From assembly GCA_000818945.1 (NCBI GenBank), contig KN805395.1, positions 374,138 through 438,137 of the forward strand: a stretch of 64,000 nt of DNA, given 5' to 3'. This DNA is from Schizochytrium sp. CCTCC M209059 (lineage: Eukaryota; Sar; Bigyra; Thraustochytrida; Thraustochytriidae). Below the pieces are notes generated by a model. That model made no database searches. It worked only from the letters and a program-made list of their open reading frames with translations, and was not told the DNA's origin. A program made the translations under genes and the position numbers. Positions 10,501 to 18,666 of this stretch are shown here, one piece after another; positions within the stretch are counted from its first letter, which is position 1, and the number at the start of each line of letters is the position of its first letter.

Positions 10501-12725
10501 TGACGGCGACGACGACGCACTTTGGCCTGTGCTCGAAGGCCCAAGTTGTCTTGCATGGCGACAAACCGAGAAAAGGCATCGTCACATGAAGCACGAAAGT
10601 CTTCAAGGTCCTCGATGGCGTCCATATGAAACCAGAGGTCCTCATCTGCATGAGAGACGGCTTCGATGCGCCCGATGCCTAGGCTCAACTGTTTCGATGC
10701 GTCCGCAGCGCTTGTGGAAGCTTCGAAACTGAGAAGTTGGCCGCGACAGGACAGCAGCGGCACAGATGTTTGCGCATCAGCAACGAGATCTGCTGCAAGG
10801 TTTTCAATGCGAAGGAGCGCTTGTATATTCTTGGCAGCGTCACCTGAAGCGCTGCTGCTTCTGACCATCCAGTCACTTCGGAATGCGGTACACTCTGGAT
10901 CGTCATGGACGGTACCATGGAAGACATCCTCGTACATGACTTGCTGGTCGTGTGATGGCCACTCGGCCTGAGGAAGAGCATAGGCTTGCTGACTAGGTGC
11001 TGGGGACTTTGGTGATACGTCGTTGGTGGAAGAAGAGCTTAGGCTTCGAGCATTCTTGAAGGATGTGGAACGTGAGACAGCCTTGAGGCTTCGACGCAAC
11101 CCCCCGGCGAATGCTCTCGAGGCGCGAGAGGACGGTTTTCGCTGGAGACCAGACTTTGGGCTAGGACGTTCATCCTCTATAGAGTCTGAAGTGGCTTCGA
11201 CCGCAGCTTGGAGCACAGGTGAGGAAGGTACCTCTTCAGCGTCAGCAGGGCTCACGGGTACCGAGTCCAATGACTGAAACTCGCGGAGTGCCATTTGACG
11301 GAACAGGAGCACTGTATCAGCGCGCATTTCGCGCTCAAGTGCATGGAGGGCATCGCGCAATAAAGGCGGAGGTGTTGAGTCGCTCAAGAGGAAGCGCAGT
11401 TTTTGACGATAGAGCAAAATGTATTTGGAGCGCTCCCAAATTGCATCTACAAGGTGAAATCGCGAGGGTCGGCGCGGTAGGCCCAAAGTGACCATTTTCC
11501 CAACGTAGCGCCACCATGCGCGCGGATTCTTTGTGGGCGATGCTCGAGGTCGGAGACGCGAGCGTTGAAGCAAAATCGCGAGCTCCTGACGTGCAAGGAG
11601 AGGACGGAGTAGGCCGACGGCGGTTTGGACCTGGTGCGCTGAAGCTTGGCACGCAAGTTTGTGCGATACGACCTTGACGGAGGTTTTGGCCCCGAGACGG
11701 GTCGCGGCATTTTCATCAAGACTTTGCAGGGCATGTATGGACCAGTCGACGGGTCCCACTATGCGTTCCCCTTGAATAGAAAGAGCCAGATTGTGAATCT
11801 GAATTGCACGGGCCAACACTTCCCCTAGCGACTCGGCGATTCCATCGCTTCCTGCGTGAAAGGTCAGATTCCCATGAGCGTCAACTGTAGAAAGATGAAG
11901 TTGGTCGACACTCAGGTCGCAGCGGCAGCCCGGATGTGATTGGGTGACCTCATCTACGTAGGTGACCTTGAGGTCGTGAATGTGAATCTGGATATTGTGA
12001 AAGATGCGTCGAATCAGTTTGGAACGGTACGAGCGTTTTCGTTTTCCCTGCGGTTTGCGCTTCGAAGATGGCTGTGGTGCAAGTGTTGGCGATGGGAGTG
12101 ACTTGCGACGAAAGAATTTGCGGGAACCTGAGCGTCGAGTGGCGCTGAGATCGTCGGCTGCAACACCTTGTTGGGAGATGCCCGAGCCAGGTTTTGGCCC
12201 GGAAGCTTCGCTCGAATTATCGTCTGAAGTAGTGGGATCACCCTGGCCTGGCGAGGGTGAGGGCGTGTCTGCAGCAGTGAGCATTGGGGATGGCGTCTCG
12301 GTGAGACTGTCGTCAAAGTCTGCGGCCTGCTGGGTTTGTTGCTGCAACTGCTGTTGAGCGAGTAGCTCTGCGGCCTCTAATCTGCGGGCCTTTCGTTCCT
12401 GGGCGCGCCGCTTTCCGTCCGTGTCTATTGATTCTTCGATTGAGGGCTCGAGGTCGGCGTGAACGCCAACAATCGAGACAACGACGGGCTCGCTGCTCAG
12501 CTTGGCCCAAGGCACCTTGATGGTGAGCTCTGCGATGCGGCCATCGCGGATGGCGACTGGCAGCTTCCCAGGCAGCACGTAAGCGCCACGTCGCAGTCGC
12601 AGATCGCGCAGGACCACGCGGCCTTTGAGGACGCCGACCTTGAGTTGCTCTTTGTTGATGCTCTCTATGAACTCGCCAAAATACAGCTCCAAGACGCGCA
12701 GCAGCACCGAGTCCAGGCCTAACAT
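1503..12725 (-). CDS. VPS13: VPS13-family bridge-like lipid transfer protein with C-terminal PDZ-like domain
   Basis: Single 11.2-kb exon, 3740 aa. The start is placed at MLGLDSVLLRVLELYFGEFI because this is the chorein N-terminus of VPS13; the frame stays open 48 codons further upstream, but that stretch is low complexity. Residues 1-115 are Chorein_N, including KVPWAKLSSEPVVVSI. A long extended region follows. The VPS13 adaptor-binding/SHR-BD-like repeats lie around 1975-2700 (for example APMVTIENLLPIGLQFAI). The conserved C-terminal module around 3290-3480 reads GLRDLFYEPAQGFVQSPEAF and FFKGVGIGLLGVAIKPTVGA. The last ~90 residues look like a PDZ domain (AGLGLVTRVLQGSLAEQAEI, LPGDYLVAIGG). 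Low-complexity inserts include poly-Gly (about 2760) and poly-Asp (about 3105). VPS13 proteins are rod-like channels that move bulk phospholipid between organelles at contact sites. The paralogue (A/C/D type) cannot be assigned. Confidence 0.93.
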   Translation of the reverse strand: MLGLDSVLLRVLELYFGEFIESINKEQLKVGVLKGRVVLRDLRLRRGAYVLPGKLPVAIRDGRIAELTIKVPWAKLSSEPVVVSIVGVHADLEPSIEESIDTDGKRRAQERKARRLEAAELLAQQQLQQQTQQAADFDDSLTETPSPMLTAADTPSPSPGQGDPTTSDDNSSEASGPKPGSGISQQGVAADDLSATRRSGSRKFFRRKSLPSPTLAPQPSSKRKPQGKRKRSYRSKLIRRIFHNIQIHIHDLKVTYVDEVTQSHPGCRCDLSVDQLHLSTVDAHGNLTFHAGSDGIAESLGEVLARAIQIHNLALSIQGERIVGPVDWSIHALQSLDENAATRLGAKTSVKVVSHKLACQASAHQVQTAVGLLRPLLARQELAILLQRSRLRPRASPTKNPRAWWRYVGKMVTLGLPRRPSRFHLVDAIWERSKYILLYRQKLRFLLSDSTPPPLLRDALHALEREMRADTVLLFRQMALREFQSLDSVPVSPADAEEVPSSPVLQAAVEATSDSIEDERPSPKSGLQRKPSSRASRAFAGGLRRSLKAVSRSTSFKNARSLSSSSTNDVSPKSPAPSQQAYALPQAEWPSHDQQVMYEDVFHGTVHDDPECTAFRSDWMVRSSSASGDAAKNIQALLRIENLAADLVADAQTSVPLLSCRGQLLSFEASTSAADASKQLSLGIGRIEAVSHADEDLWFHMDAIEDLEDFRASCDDAFSRFVAMQDNLGLRAQAKVRRRRRHSGSRMSASSLQGMLRGSSSNSVANLADREPPSPTTPPEALTAGQPLLRRTGVSEEDAHATEKTPSSIESPAPPSSPGKLFLVLYQDVSTSRCVLRIPKVSVGFAPSLLVWVQRALPRSHDQRHELFERLFVAARGKRDPSHDSHDHPQRRVTLDVQLQQLSVAFCVPAHTWTLEAIVDDTRIRPEIATQPNSSPVQLLDHTVEIRSCALQTKSVPVSSSSSASPIWTCQDLCIPVRHTARLALAHERSKVMLSPVSLAALQSLFAALGPIYDTLRRRKRERYSAKDELHKSASNPPLEYEIQSLRIELVDDNCQMLIEISLEGVSLGSRSGKSGYQLELASAIVTDPHAPGEGEFAILAHVPEGLKISSGSHDGGPVFTSKRLFVAWNHTLPERLAKAWAKHDAVIFPRVLSKETVSQADPARVSKHSSSLGNYAQLHIQDFIVELREEGLGRGLSRFASTLDAERHADGNFKVSLSLPRLQSAASAESLGFDLLRPYRAEGSLEPCDGEYRGKLVIQRKPRGGVRVFVEQIEYVHFNTDFKEMVDYWEYGILKPLTLLRQLIGKNASSKETRTRVSREKSTLSVELLDCLVSLPASRSAEQHATSHAHFELRSSSCLVELQPEQEDPASQLFLITFKDVGLGSVDTASGSGYEPILAKDAQKTLLCSWTRTRFTEEEANARKLLFVKGLDGIRSWYGNPTGRGFRNEFDWDLGHDVLRLKLSHRQYNLFNIVQSENLADWRSLPHLCTDPGKNDESRCFCANLATEARVRETRFSYQFPPLTEIEVRFMDSSQHMFALKLKSLTYKNQQYLRYGMHASITTTGVDLFGRHAGESGVMRQIIAMPDSTVNIDRDKARKTDMRINVAGKTTIVADRGGLQHFFFFFEGDLAERLRLGCPVEFGPNPALQRRAKHTSRTLNASHVSIRTGFEPSADVLCLDGSLHFVATKGVDQLRTTEMTLCVERAFFLESALNLLEKSVELSMHTSKTADRDHFQRRISASLSELKLLIPQRFLGPLTSVLSQWRLEIYAPGLRQVRRSKRAFYQANTIQRTVSQAVLQLNGVQCIIVDASDMERNGALPLLALVSSPLIVREVVETLAVSGRRVATYEGDFTDFMMATDAESNEIYEKLWCGSDNRQGITAAYFNFSIAQWEPLLEPWTWEWTLQRTSNAVTKTPSALAFQLQGPRFLMANISVQAVRTLSWLHASCLASRDHAPLRRAPLAHRSLSALAHQALMVENQTGMSLEVYTRGSSAKSDRCCVPNRETISLGREGGVRSISLDLIDEKGRSPWYRLEGVSVRSVGSFVFVVYPRDDHRSTADEDEMDEPAMASQICVSIKAHGARMHIRISSVYEVHNESPFALDLLLLPTMDHITQHQSAERARLVENLGPGETLFVPMDASYCTLTLRPRREPLLDWWEGIELSTIDALTGKLKRTVSAAIRCEDPGYDSASGDASGTTSSSSCNIFAASMSIRPWRSSNQLRVRHLYALTIAPMVTIENLLPIGLQFAIATNEIATPERLELTSVAAGASGGVYGWPAVASARQLRLRIENSKWTESFGIGPATQGPESVVVVDDSGKQLRLLYEVRRPNDGMATVVTVFSRAWFLNRTGLALSFKAGNVHLMDFATRAMYVRRQQRSARRSALRHGQSVSVRVPKGWTDGVIYQVNQSRGTYDVLFASGVLDLDVPVARLRARSLDQSDVQDQDNALDVDKDEEETFARDLHSEDSAKSRDVKTQSSTVSVASSSSASARVQTSEPIADTSKAGGAGAGVGSVMLFSESSMFSVRIAQSQWSPPCSLETVGTQGSIRLPMDAKRERMSDVWFQEIGVHVNLAPSKFRRSKIVSFVPRYLIANDLTDDIVVAQSSSKSLGKPIDATRISVSQGQERPMSMLRRQRDEVILLCLTIKTANDERYSWTAAFDPAVERMTAIKVRGLTSGNVRVIRLQTVARGACCLIRVSLAQDGGEGVAYRIENASSQLVHFFQDVGQPILDAQAAAAAAAARLDQEAARAAAQAQKSGIGSVGGGGSGGGGGGSGVDLGSAQRAFAKMERIDAAHRGSTERLFPGESSSFGWDTVNVIELVLVLSFCGDAALFSCALDELNQRARLQLPGGTVVVATTYFDGRSKVLRLSDEGMLADDERGRAASLAWTMTEASGISSSPKGSVMVQICLAGVGISLVDAKPQEIAYVTAAGLSIDMMQHPNADQTIEVVLTHLQVDNQLAQARLPIALVPLPRDQNLDRRDASGTAALPPFATAPPFIHFSLVERKALGSRESRYLEYAGFCAHEFVLSIETIWALRVARMWMECAALKQATFELAMFYGARQSETNLSSEESSVRDSVALDRWIQSQNRALLNPSVWDEDDDDDDNDDDDDGVVGGVGVIRDNLEIAAEGSNDETPGGTVRFSTSNMQQHAARARAGGEANSRPARQFLQRGKTRAVRKTLYIEWLEVHPLKAQFTLQTLVEDPLPLLAFPGVACGPQEMKQRPFDARELVAGLPLGLSDVEGATLFLSAMFLHNSLLTSKQAKSRISRHFTTQALSQLYRVIGSSELLGNPIGLVTNLGSGLRDLFYEPAQGFVQSPEAFGAGLARGTTSFVHHTALGTFDTVSKLSTSLSSGVALLSMDQRYLTARRAALVDERPRHLGDGFLLGAKSFGLGLTTGLTGIVMEPMRGAEEEGVEGFFKGVGIGLLGVAIKPTVGALDMVGRFLAGIKSTAALLDMSEKPQRQRLPRVLHGKIKQLRAYDSAAAFVQSLMQSVGLGTSDYVRHLPLPGHLLVVLAGYDVGCVDYSSFVGNDANEADNAGRRAKLVWRVDSRMVLKTSFVEDSEGRLSLRICVSDVTSVAFTASTLVSLQMGKHAVDLVLRGKRSLLGAIEGVLKEAMSLHVSELETSDRAARPDFGLTLSPVPNTKAHAAALSAVREHGAHAGLGLVTRVLQGSLAEQAEILPGDYLVAIGGSSLSADEYGEALADAVMDLPSSSSLEIVLWRRGRWLFKRVPL

Positions 12726-12895
12726 CGAGCCTACGGAGCGCGAGTGCGCGCGTGCGCGCGCCTCCCCAGCGCGGGCCCGCCCGCCGCCCCCCCACTCCTC
12801 GGTCTTGTGCTCCAAACTCAAGTTTTGATGATCATCGTATCTGCGAACATTGCAACTCGGCACGGGCATCCCAAGATACTACTTTTATTGGGTCA

Positions 12896-13064
12896 AGCTA
12901 GAGTTCGCGCGCAAGGTTGAATGTGCGGACGTGTTTAGAGGTCATGACTTACGTACGATCTTGTACGCAAATACGCAGCATGCTAGAGCTAGAGTTCGCG
13001 TGCAAGGTTGGATGTGAGGAGACGTAGAAAAGGTCATGACTTACGTACGATCTTGCACACGAAT
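12896..13064. repeat. Imperfect direct repeat, two ~78-bp copies 91 bp apart
   Basis: Copy 1 is at 12896-12972 and copy 2 at 12987-13064. Both begin AGCTAGAGTTCGCG and share a 25-nt identical block centred on GACTTACGTACGATCTTG. The middle (about 20 nt) is diverged. The pair sits 170-340 bp upstream of the VPS13-like start codon, so it could be a duplicated upstream element, but no function is shown by sequence alone. Confidence 0.8.
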
Positions 13065-14027
13065 CAGGCTCAGTGCAGACACTACATTCGCAACTGAAGC
13101 AGTGAAGGCCATTTCGATCGGCCAGGATCAGCCGACTGTCACTTTCGAAAAAACGTCGAGTCATTGTGGCCAGATTGCCCTCATTCAACCTTCGAAGGGC
13201 CGGGGGAAAGAGAGAGGAGCGAGAAAAGTCGCTTTCTTCACGCAAAGAAGCAATGCGAAGAAGAAGTCTTTACCATTTGTCGATCGAAGCTGGCAAATTA
13301 ATTTTTGTTTGCATAAATTCAAAATAGCGTTGCATGGACTACTTTGTTTAGCTCGTGTCAGGAACGCAACCACCAAAGCAATGGCTGATGATTTCGCGCG
13401 GGGTTTGCAAGACTTCAACGAGGACTTTCTTCAGGCCTCTTTGTCTCACTTGTAGTGTGTAGGCCTATTTTCATTTTTGAGATCCAATTCAGAGATCAAC
13501 TCGATTCCTTTGATTCCACTCACGCGGTGTTGATTTCATGTACGTGCACGCGGGGCGTCTTGCAGTACTTACACCTCTTCTCAATGATATTACGCGTCGA
13601 GGAGGCGGTCGACATGCAATGTCAGTTTTCGTGCTACTTGAGTAGCAGCAGGTGCAGAACTAGAAAAGAAACACAGCAAATTCCCCTTGCAACGCGTCCA
13701 GACGTTGCAAGTCACAAAGCTCACTCACCTTTCTTGAATCCAAAGAAACTGCCTCGAGACGCTCACCTGCCAGCCAGCTAGCCAGTCTGGACGCCTTTGC
13801 CTTGCGAGGGGCGAACGAACATGCAGCCAGTCGGCCTGCCCCGCGAAACGTGAAGCGAGCCAGACCAAGGACCCGTAATTCCCGCGAGTGTGCGCGCGAA
13901 AAGAATTGCTGGTCCGCAAGACGGTTAAAGTACCAACCTTCCCGCGTCACTCTTCCATCTCGGCGGAGTGCACCTCTACACAAATGCGCCAACATAACAC
14001 CTAGGAAGATGAATGTATTTCCACGCG

Positions 14028-14051
14028 CGTACGTATACAAATATACGTACG
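14028..14051. repeat. Inverted repeat, 10-bp stem with 4-nt loop
   Basis: CGTACGTATA, then CAAA, then TATACGTACG: a perfect 10-bp palindromic arm pair. It is followed by further TACG units, so it probably arose from an alternating purine/pyrimidine microsatellite. Confidence 0.7.
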
Positions 14052-15346
14052 TACGCGGCAAGAAAATAAGAAACGTTGCGCCGGCTTCCTTCCTTGCTCG
14101 CTTCCTTCCGTCGGGTTCTTCCTCGAAGTTGCGCCCTAGCGTCGGCCGCGCAGGCCTCGCGGCGCCGGTTCCCTCGGGACCGTCCGAGACGAGATCCGAC
14201 TTGGCTCCCTCCCGGACATCAGGATGGTCAGTACTCGAAGGCAGGCAGGCGTACGCCTCGCGCGTCCCACCTCGAGCCGCTTCGCGCAGGCACGTATCCG
14301 CTGGCTCCAAGGGCCAGTCTCGAGTCTGAGTTATTCGAGTTTCGGTCAGATTGAGTTGAACTTTACAGTGGGCACTCGTTTGTCCACCGTTTGTTCCCTT
14401 CGCTGTCGCGCGCGCGGTGGACAGTTGCGAGAGGGCGAGAGAAAATCGTCCCATTGCGCGATGATGTGATGTGACTGGCTGCGAGCCTCGAGCCCGCGCA
14501 GAAACCGGCAAGGCCTTTTAGGCCCTCGCCCGAAACTTCCGTTGCTCGCGACGAACGACTCGGAACTTGAACTCGAAGGAACGGGCGAAAGAGGCGGGGC
14601 AAGATTTTGATCATGATGAAGGCGTGTGATCATGTTCTTTTCAGCATTTCCACGCCGACGACAGGCTAACCGAATCGAGCCAAGCCAAACCAAGCCAAGC
14701 CAAACCAAGTCAAGTCAACTCAAGTTTCGAGCAAGGCCACGACGATGGAAGTGCTGCTCCGCGCAAAGCTTACCGAGTATTTTTAACGTCGCACGTCGCC
14801 ATGCAGTACACTCTACATAGATAGATAGGCCTACCGCCAGTCTGCAGGCGGATCGAATCGCGCTCTGCGAGTGGGAAGCAAGGCCCTCATCCTCTTCCTC
14901 CCTCGCTGCCGGAAATCTCGCGCACCACTCCACTCACTCCTCATCCTCCGCGGGACGCGGGCCGCCCTCCCGGAGGACGCGCGTCCTCTTTTCTCTGCCG
15001 CATCTCCATCCATCTTCCTCGATCTTGTTGAGTTTGTCGATCGTGCTCACGACCCCGTCCTCGTCCTCATCGCTGGTCTGCTTTAGCTTGGCCTCTCTCT
15101 CTTCTGCTGCTGCGCCTTCCGCGCGAAGTGCGCGCGTGCACGTGCTGCACTCACTCACTGCGCGCTCTGCTGCCGCTGCTGCTGCTGCTGCTGATGATGA
15201 TGCGTACCGACACCGACTTGGAGCTCGACAACGCCGCGGCGTGGGCTCGCCGGAGCCGCTGGCTGGCAGCGGTGCGGCCGCAGCGCCAACTTGCTCTCTC
15301 GCCGCCGCCCGCCGCGCCGCGCGAGAGCGGAGCCTCGGCAGGAGCT

Positions 15347-15377
<31 letters not shown>

Positions 15378-15728
15378 TGCGCCGTGCCGCTCCGCCGGAC
15401 GAGGCAGATGCTCGACGCGCACGCAGATGCATCCTCTCCGACAGGCTGCGACTTGAAGATCACGATCCTCGGAGAGCATCGTCGGCTTCATCGTCATTTT
15501 CTTCGCCTCGGAACCCACAAGCGTGCGTGCGTGCGTGCGTGCGTGCTTGTCGTCCTTTTTTTGCGTTCACTTGGCCGCTCGCGTGGATGCCAGCCAGTCA
15601 GCCACAGCCAACTGCCACCCTTCTTCACCTTCTTCACGCCCGCCGTCACTCATCGATCGATCTTGCTAGGAAACGATCTTGCCCTTCTTCGCGCGCATGC
15701 AAGGTGCGGTGCATTCCTTCGTTCGACT

Positions 15729-15763
15729 CCATTCCATTCCATTCCATTCCATTCCATTCCATT
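15729..15763. repeat. (ATTCC)n pentanucleotide microsatellite
   Basis: Six or more uninterrupted ATTCC units in non-coding DNA. This is one of several period-5 tracts in the window. Confidence 0.9.
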
Positions 15764-16615
15764 GCACGCCGCCTCGATCGACTGAGTGTCTTCCCCGCGC
15801 CGGCCAATCGAACAGCGCCTCCGCGCCGCGCCAAGGCCCGGCCGGCCGCACTCGAATGATCGTTGGGCTTCGGAAGCAGTCCATCGTTCGATTGATCGTT
15901 ATGAAAAAGCTATGCCCTCGGCCCCTGACTCGGCGCCCTTTTGTCAAAATCAAAGAAAGCAGCCACGCTCTCGCCTCGCCGAGCTGCCGTGATCCTATCC
16001 ATCTACGTACGTACGTACGTACGTATCTGTCTCTCGAAGCCGCCCATGACCGAGCTTTCCATTCCACTCCGCACGAGCTGTGTCTCCGCGGCTTCCGAGC
16101 AAGCCACGCTCGGCAGGAAGGAGGCCAGGGAGCCGGGCCGCGTCGCCCCGCGCTTCCGGTAGCACCTTTCCCCCCTTCAACTCACGGTTGGTCAGGCAGT
16201 CAGCTGGTTGTAGTTAGCTAGTCAGCAATCTAGAGGCAGCTGGCGCAAGGGGGCGCCGCGCGCCGCTGTCGCGCGCTTGCCGCGCGGTCGCCGAGCTCGC
16301 GGGCGGCGCGGCCGCAGACGTCGCGGCGGGCGGTTGGGCGAGGCGAGGGAACGGGGGTGAGGGACGAGGGCCATGCTATCCATGATGTGATGGCTGTTAG
16401 GTATACTCCGTTGTGCGCCGCGGAGGCGGATCGAATCGAGTATGGAGCCGAGCCAAGACCAGTCGTCTTCGATATTCTCTCGAGTTGGGTCATCAATCGC
16501 CTGATTGACTGACGAAACATCGATCGAGGGATCATTAAACGCCCAAATGCTTCCCGCGTCCCTGACCATTCTTGTGTAGGTAGGTAGAGGTTGTCCGCCT
16601 GCAAACCCGAGACTT

Positions 16616-16784
16616 GCCTCGACTCGCCTCGCCTCGCCTCGACTTGCCTCGCCTCGCCTCGACTCGACTCGACTCGACTCGACGCGACGCCGTCTATACG
16701 CTGCCAGCACCTGCATGAACGAGCCGCAGGCAGAACGCCATCGATCGATTGATCAATCTGTCTGTCTGTCTGTCTGTCTGTCTG
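16616..16784. repeat. (CTCGA/CTCGC)n tract followed by (TCTG)n tract
   Basis: 16616-16687 is an imperfect pentanucleotide array mixing CTCGC, CTCGA and CTTGC units. 16757-16784 is a clean TCTG tetranucleotide run. Both lie within 360 bp upstream of the GH114 gene start. Confidence 0.85.
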
Positions 16785-16974
16785 GTAGTGGCGAGGTGAC
16801 ACCACGTGAGGTGAAGCAAGGAAAGGCAAAGGCAACTGACTGCTAAGAAGGCGAGAAAAAAGGCAGCCAGCCGTCACCGCGCGCTCCGAGTATCGGGCCA
16901 AGCAAAGCCTTCTGCTTCTTAGTCGAGAAGTTGAAGCAGACGCGAGATCGTCTCGGCTCCCGACTTGTCTCGCG

Positions 16975-18666
16975 ATGAAGGCCAGGCGTGCGCACGGCCC
17001 GAGCCGCGCGGTGGTCAAGACCCGTGCGGGAGCATGGTTCGCGCTTGCGGTGCTCATGGCATTTGTGAGCCACTGCCATGCGGCGCGGCACGTGCGGCTC
17101 CCCAAGACCACGACGTGGGCGAACCTCGCGTGGGGGTTCAAGAACGGCGCCAAAGACGAGACCGTGGACGGCCGCAAACTCGTGCTAGTTGATCTCTTTG
17201 ACGAAACCATTGACGGTGCACCGGCAGCGGACAAGATGGCGCAGCTGATCGAAGAGGACCACATTGTCATGTGCTACATGAGCGCCGGCACCGCCGAGGA
17301 TTGGCGTCCGGACTTTGACGACTTCAAACCGCTCTCCATGAGCCAGTCGAACAACTGGCCCAGCGAGTTCTACCTCGACATCTCGCAAACAGACGCTCTC
17401 CTGGCCCTCATGCAAAACCGTCTCGAGCTCGCCGCCGCCAAGGGCTGCCATGTCATCGAGCCGGACAATGTCGACTGCTTTGACAACCAAGAGTGCTACG
17501 GCGGACTCAGCAACGACTTTGATAGCTCTCTGTACAAGAACAAGGCAGAATACGCCAAGGCTTTGCAAATCACCTATCTTAAAGGCCTTGCCACAGCCGC
17601 GCATAATCTCGGACTCTCCATTGTGCTCAAGAACGCAGCTTCCATTGTCCCCGACATTGAGAGCTATTTCGACGGCGTCCTCACCGAGAACTGCGCAAAG
17701 TGGGACGAGTGCGACGCCTTCGCCGTCTTTCCCAACACGAACCGGGCTCACTTTGACACCGAGTACGTGAGCGACTCTCTCGCGGCGGCGGCCAAGCGCG
17801 CCTGCTCCCAGGAGGCAGTCTTGCAGTCCAAGTACTGCCAATCGAACAAGGGTGAGTGGCTTTGCACCCGAGGCCAGCAGTGGAAGTCCTGCTCGTCTCC
17901 AGAAAGCACATTGCCAGCCACCGAATGGGTCGAAGACGACGGCGGCGAGCAGCAAGAAAACCCGAGCCAGCCCCCAAGCGCGCCTGCGCCCACGCTAGCA
18001 CCCACGCGCGCCTACCCGTCGTGCCCTCGCAAGTTTAGTCGCGGCACAGCCAATCCCATGGACGTTGTCTTTGTGCTGGAGAATATGAATGGCGGTGGCA
18101 AAGGCGTCACATCTTCTGACTTTGCAGCCATCAAGGCCGCCACAGCGCGCCTCGCGCTTGGCGTGACGGAATCGCTCTTTGATACGCTCGACGACCCATC
18201 ATCAATCAATTTCGCGCTCGTCGATGTTTTCAAGGCTGCGCCGGCTACGACCCCGCTTGCTCCGCTTTCGGACTTTCTCTCTGCGCTGGAAGACTTGGCG
18301 TACCGGGGCAAAAATTCCGGCAACAGCGCGACCCTGTACATGGACAAGGCGCTCACGCAAGCGGTGTCCACCTTTTCTACAGACAATACGACGCATCGGC
18401 GCGTGATTGCGGTCTTTGCTAAGAACATCAACGGCGCAACGTCGAATAGGGAATCTTTTGTGCAGGCTGTGGCCGAGGCCGAAGCAGCGGGCATCAGCGT
18501 GATTCTCTTTCCAGTCGACGCAGAGAGATCGACCTTGAAATCTTTCAAAGCTGACGACATTCGCAAGACAGTCCCTGTCATCAAGGCAAGTAAAGTGGAC
18601 ATGCTTGACTCCAAAAAGTGGGAGCGCAAGGCCATGAACAAAGGACTTTGCCCGGCCTCGGCGTAA
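16975..18666 (+). CDS. Secreted GH114-like (endo-alpha-1,4-polygalactosaminidase family) protein fused to a vWA-like domain
   Basis: 563 aa, one exon. A basic N-region and a hydrophobic core (about 20-34) ending SHCHA|ARH form a signal peptide. Residues ~40-285 carry the GH114 TIM-barrel signatures: LVLVDLFDET, VMCYMSAGTAEDWRPDF, WPSEFYLDIS, KGCHVIEPDNVDCF, LGLSIVLKNA and FDGVLTENCAKWDECDAF. Family enzymes cut galactosaminogalactan-like polymers. A Pro/Glu/Ser-rich linker (about 290-345) leads to a ~200-aa vWA-like domain (MDVVFVLENM, SINFALVDVF, RRVIAVFAKNIN, AGISVILFPVDAE). Its metal site is not the usual DxSxS: the motif reads ENMNGG, so any ligand binding is probably metal independent. 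There is no C-terminal TM or GPI-like tail, so secretion is likely. Substrate is inferred from family only. Confidence 0.85.
   Translation: MKARRAHGPSRAVVKTRAGAWFALAVLMAFVSHCHAARHVRLPKTTTWANLAWGFKNGAKDETVDGRKLVLVDLFDETIDGAPAADKMAQLIEEDHIVMCYMSAGTAEDWRPDFDDFKPLSMSQSNNWPSEFYLDISQTDALLALMQNRLELAAAKGCHVIEPDNVDCFDNQECYGGLSNDFDSSLYKNKAEYAKALQITYLKGLATAAHNLGLSIVLKNAASIVPDIESYFDGVLTENCAKWDECDAFAVFPNTNRAHFDTEYVSDSLAAAAKRACSQEAVLQSKYCQSNKGEWLCTRGQQWKSCSSPESTLPATEWVEDDGGEQQENPSQPPSAPAPTLAPTRAYPSCPRKFSRGTANPMDVVFVLENMNGGGKGVTSSDFAAIKAATARLALGVTESLFDTLDDPSSINFALVDVFKAAPATTPLAPLSDFLSALEDLAYRGKNSGNSATLYMDKALTQAVSTFSTDNTTHRRVIAVFAKNINGATSNRESFVQAVAEAEAAGISVILFPVDAERSTLKSFKADDIRKTVPVIKASKVDMLDSKKWERKAMNKGLCPASA

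Larger units (their letters stand above)
12726..16974. other. 4.2-kb non-coding, repeat-rich intergenic region
   Basis: Lies between the divergent starts of the VPS13-like gene (-) and the GH114 gene (+). No convincing gene is visible. ORFs such as 13036..13455 (+), 13660..14511 (-) and 15128..15859 (+) are compositionally biased and show no domain. Contents: a diverged direct repeat at 12896-13064, a TACGTA hairpin at 14028-14051, CCAAG-type runs near 14680-14715, CTG/CAG runs near 15170-15190 and 15350-15376, a GTGC run near 15522-15546, an ATTCC run at 15729-15763, a TACG run at 16003-16026, and CTCGA/TCTG runs at 16616-16784. A spliced or non-coding RNA gene cannot be excluded. Confidence 0.55.

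Noticed and set aside
13036..13455. 139-codon ORF (+) starting with ATG
   Set aside because: Its start lies in the direct repeat, and the translation shows no domain or coding bias. Retained only as a remote possibility.
13660..14511. 283-codon ORF (-) in the 4.2-kb gap
   Set aside because: Biased composition (Arg/Ala/Ser), no recognisable domain, crosses a TACG hairpin; not supported as a gene.
14934..15158. Short minus-strand frame with an acidic, helix-like stretch (SDEDEDGVVSTIDKLNKIEE)
   Set aside because: It looks somewhat protein-like, but there is no ATG, no clear splice partners and no family match.
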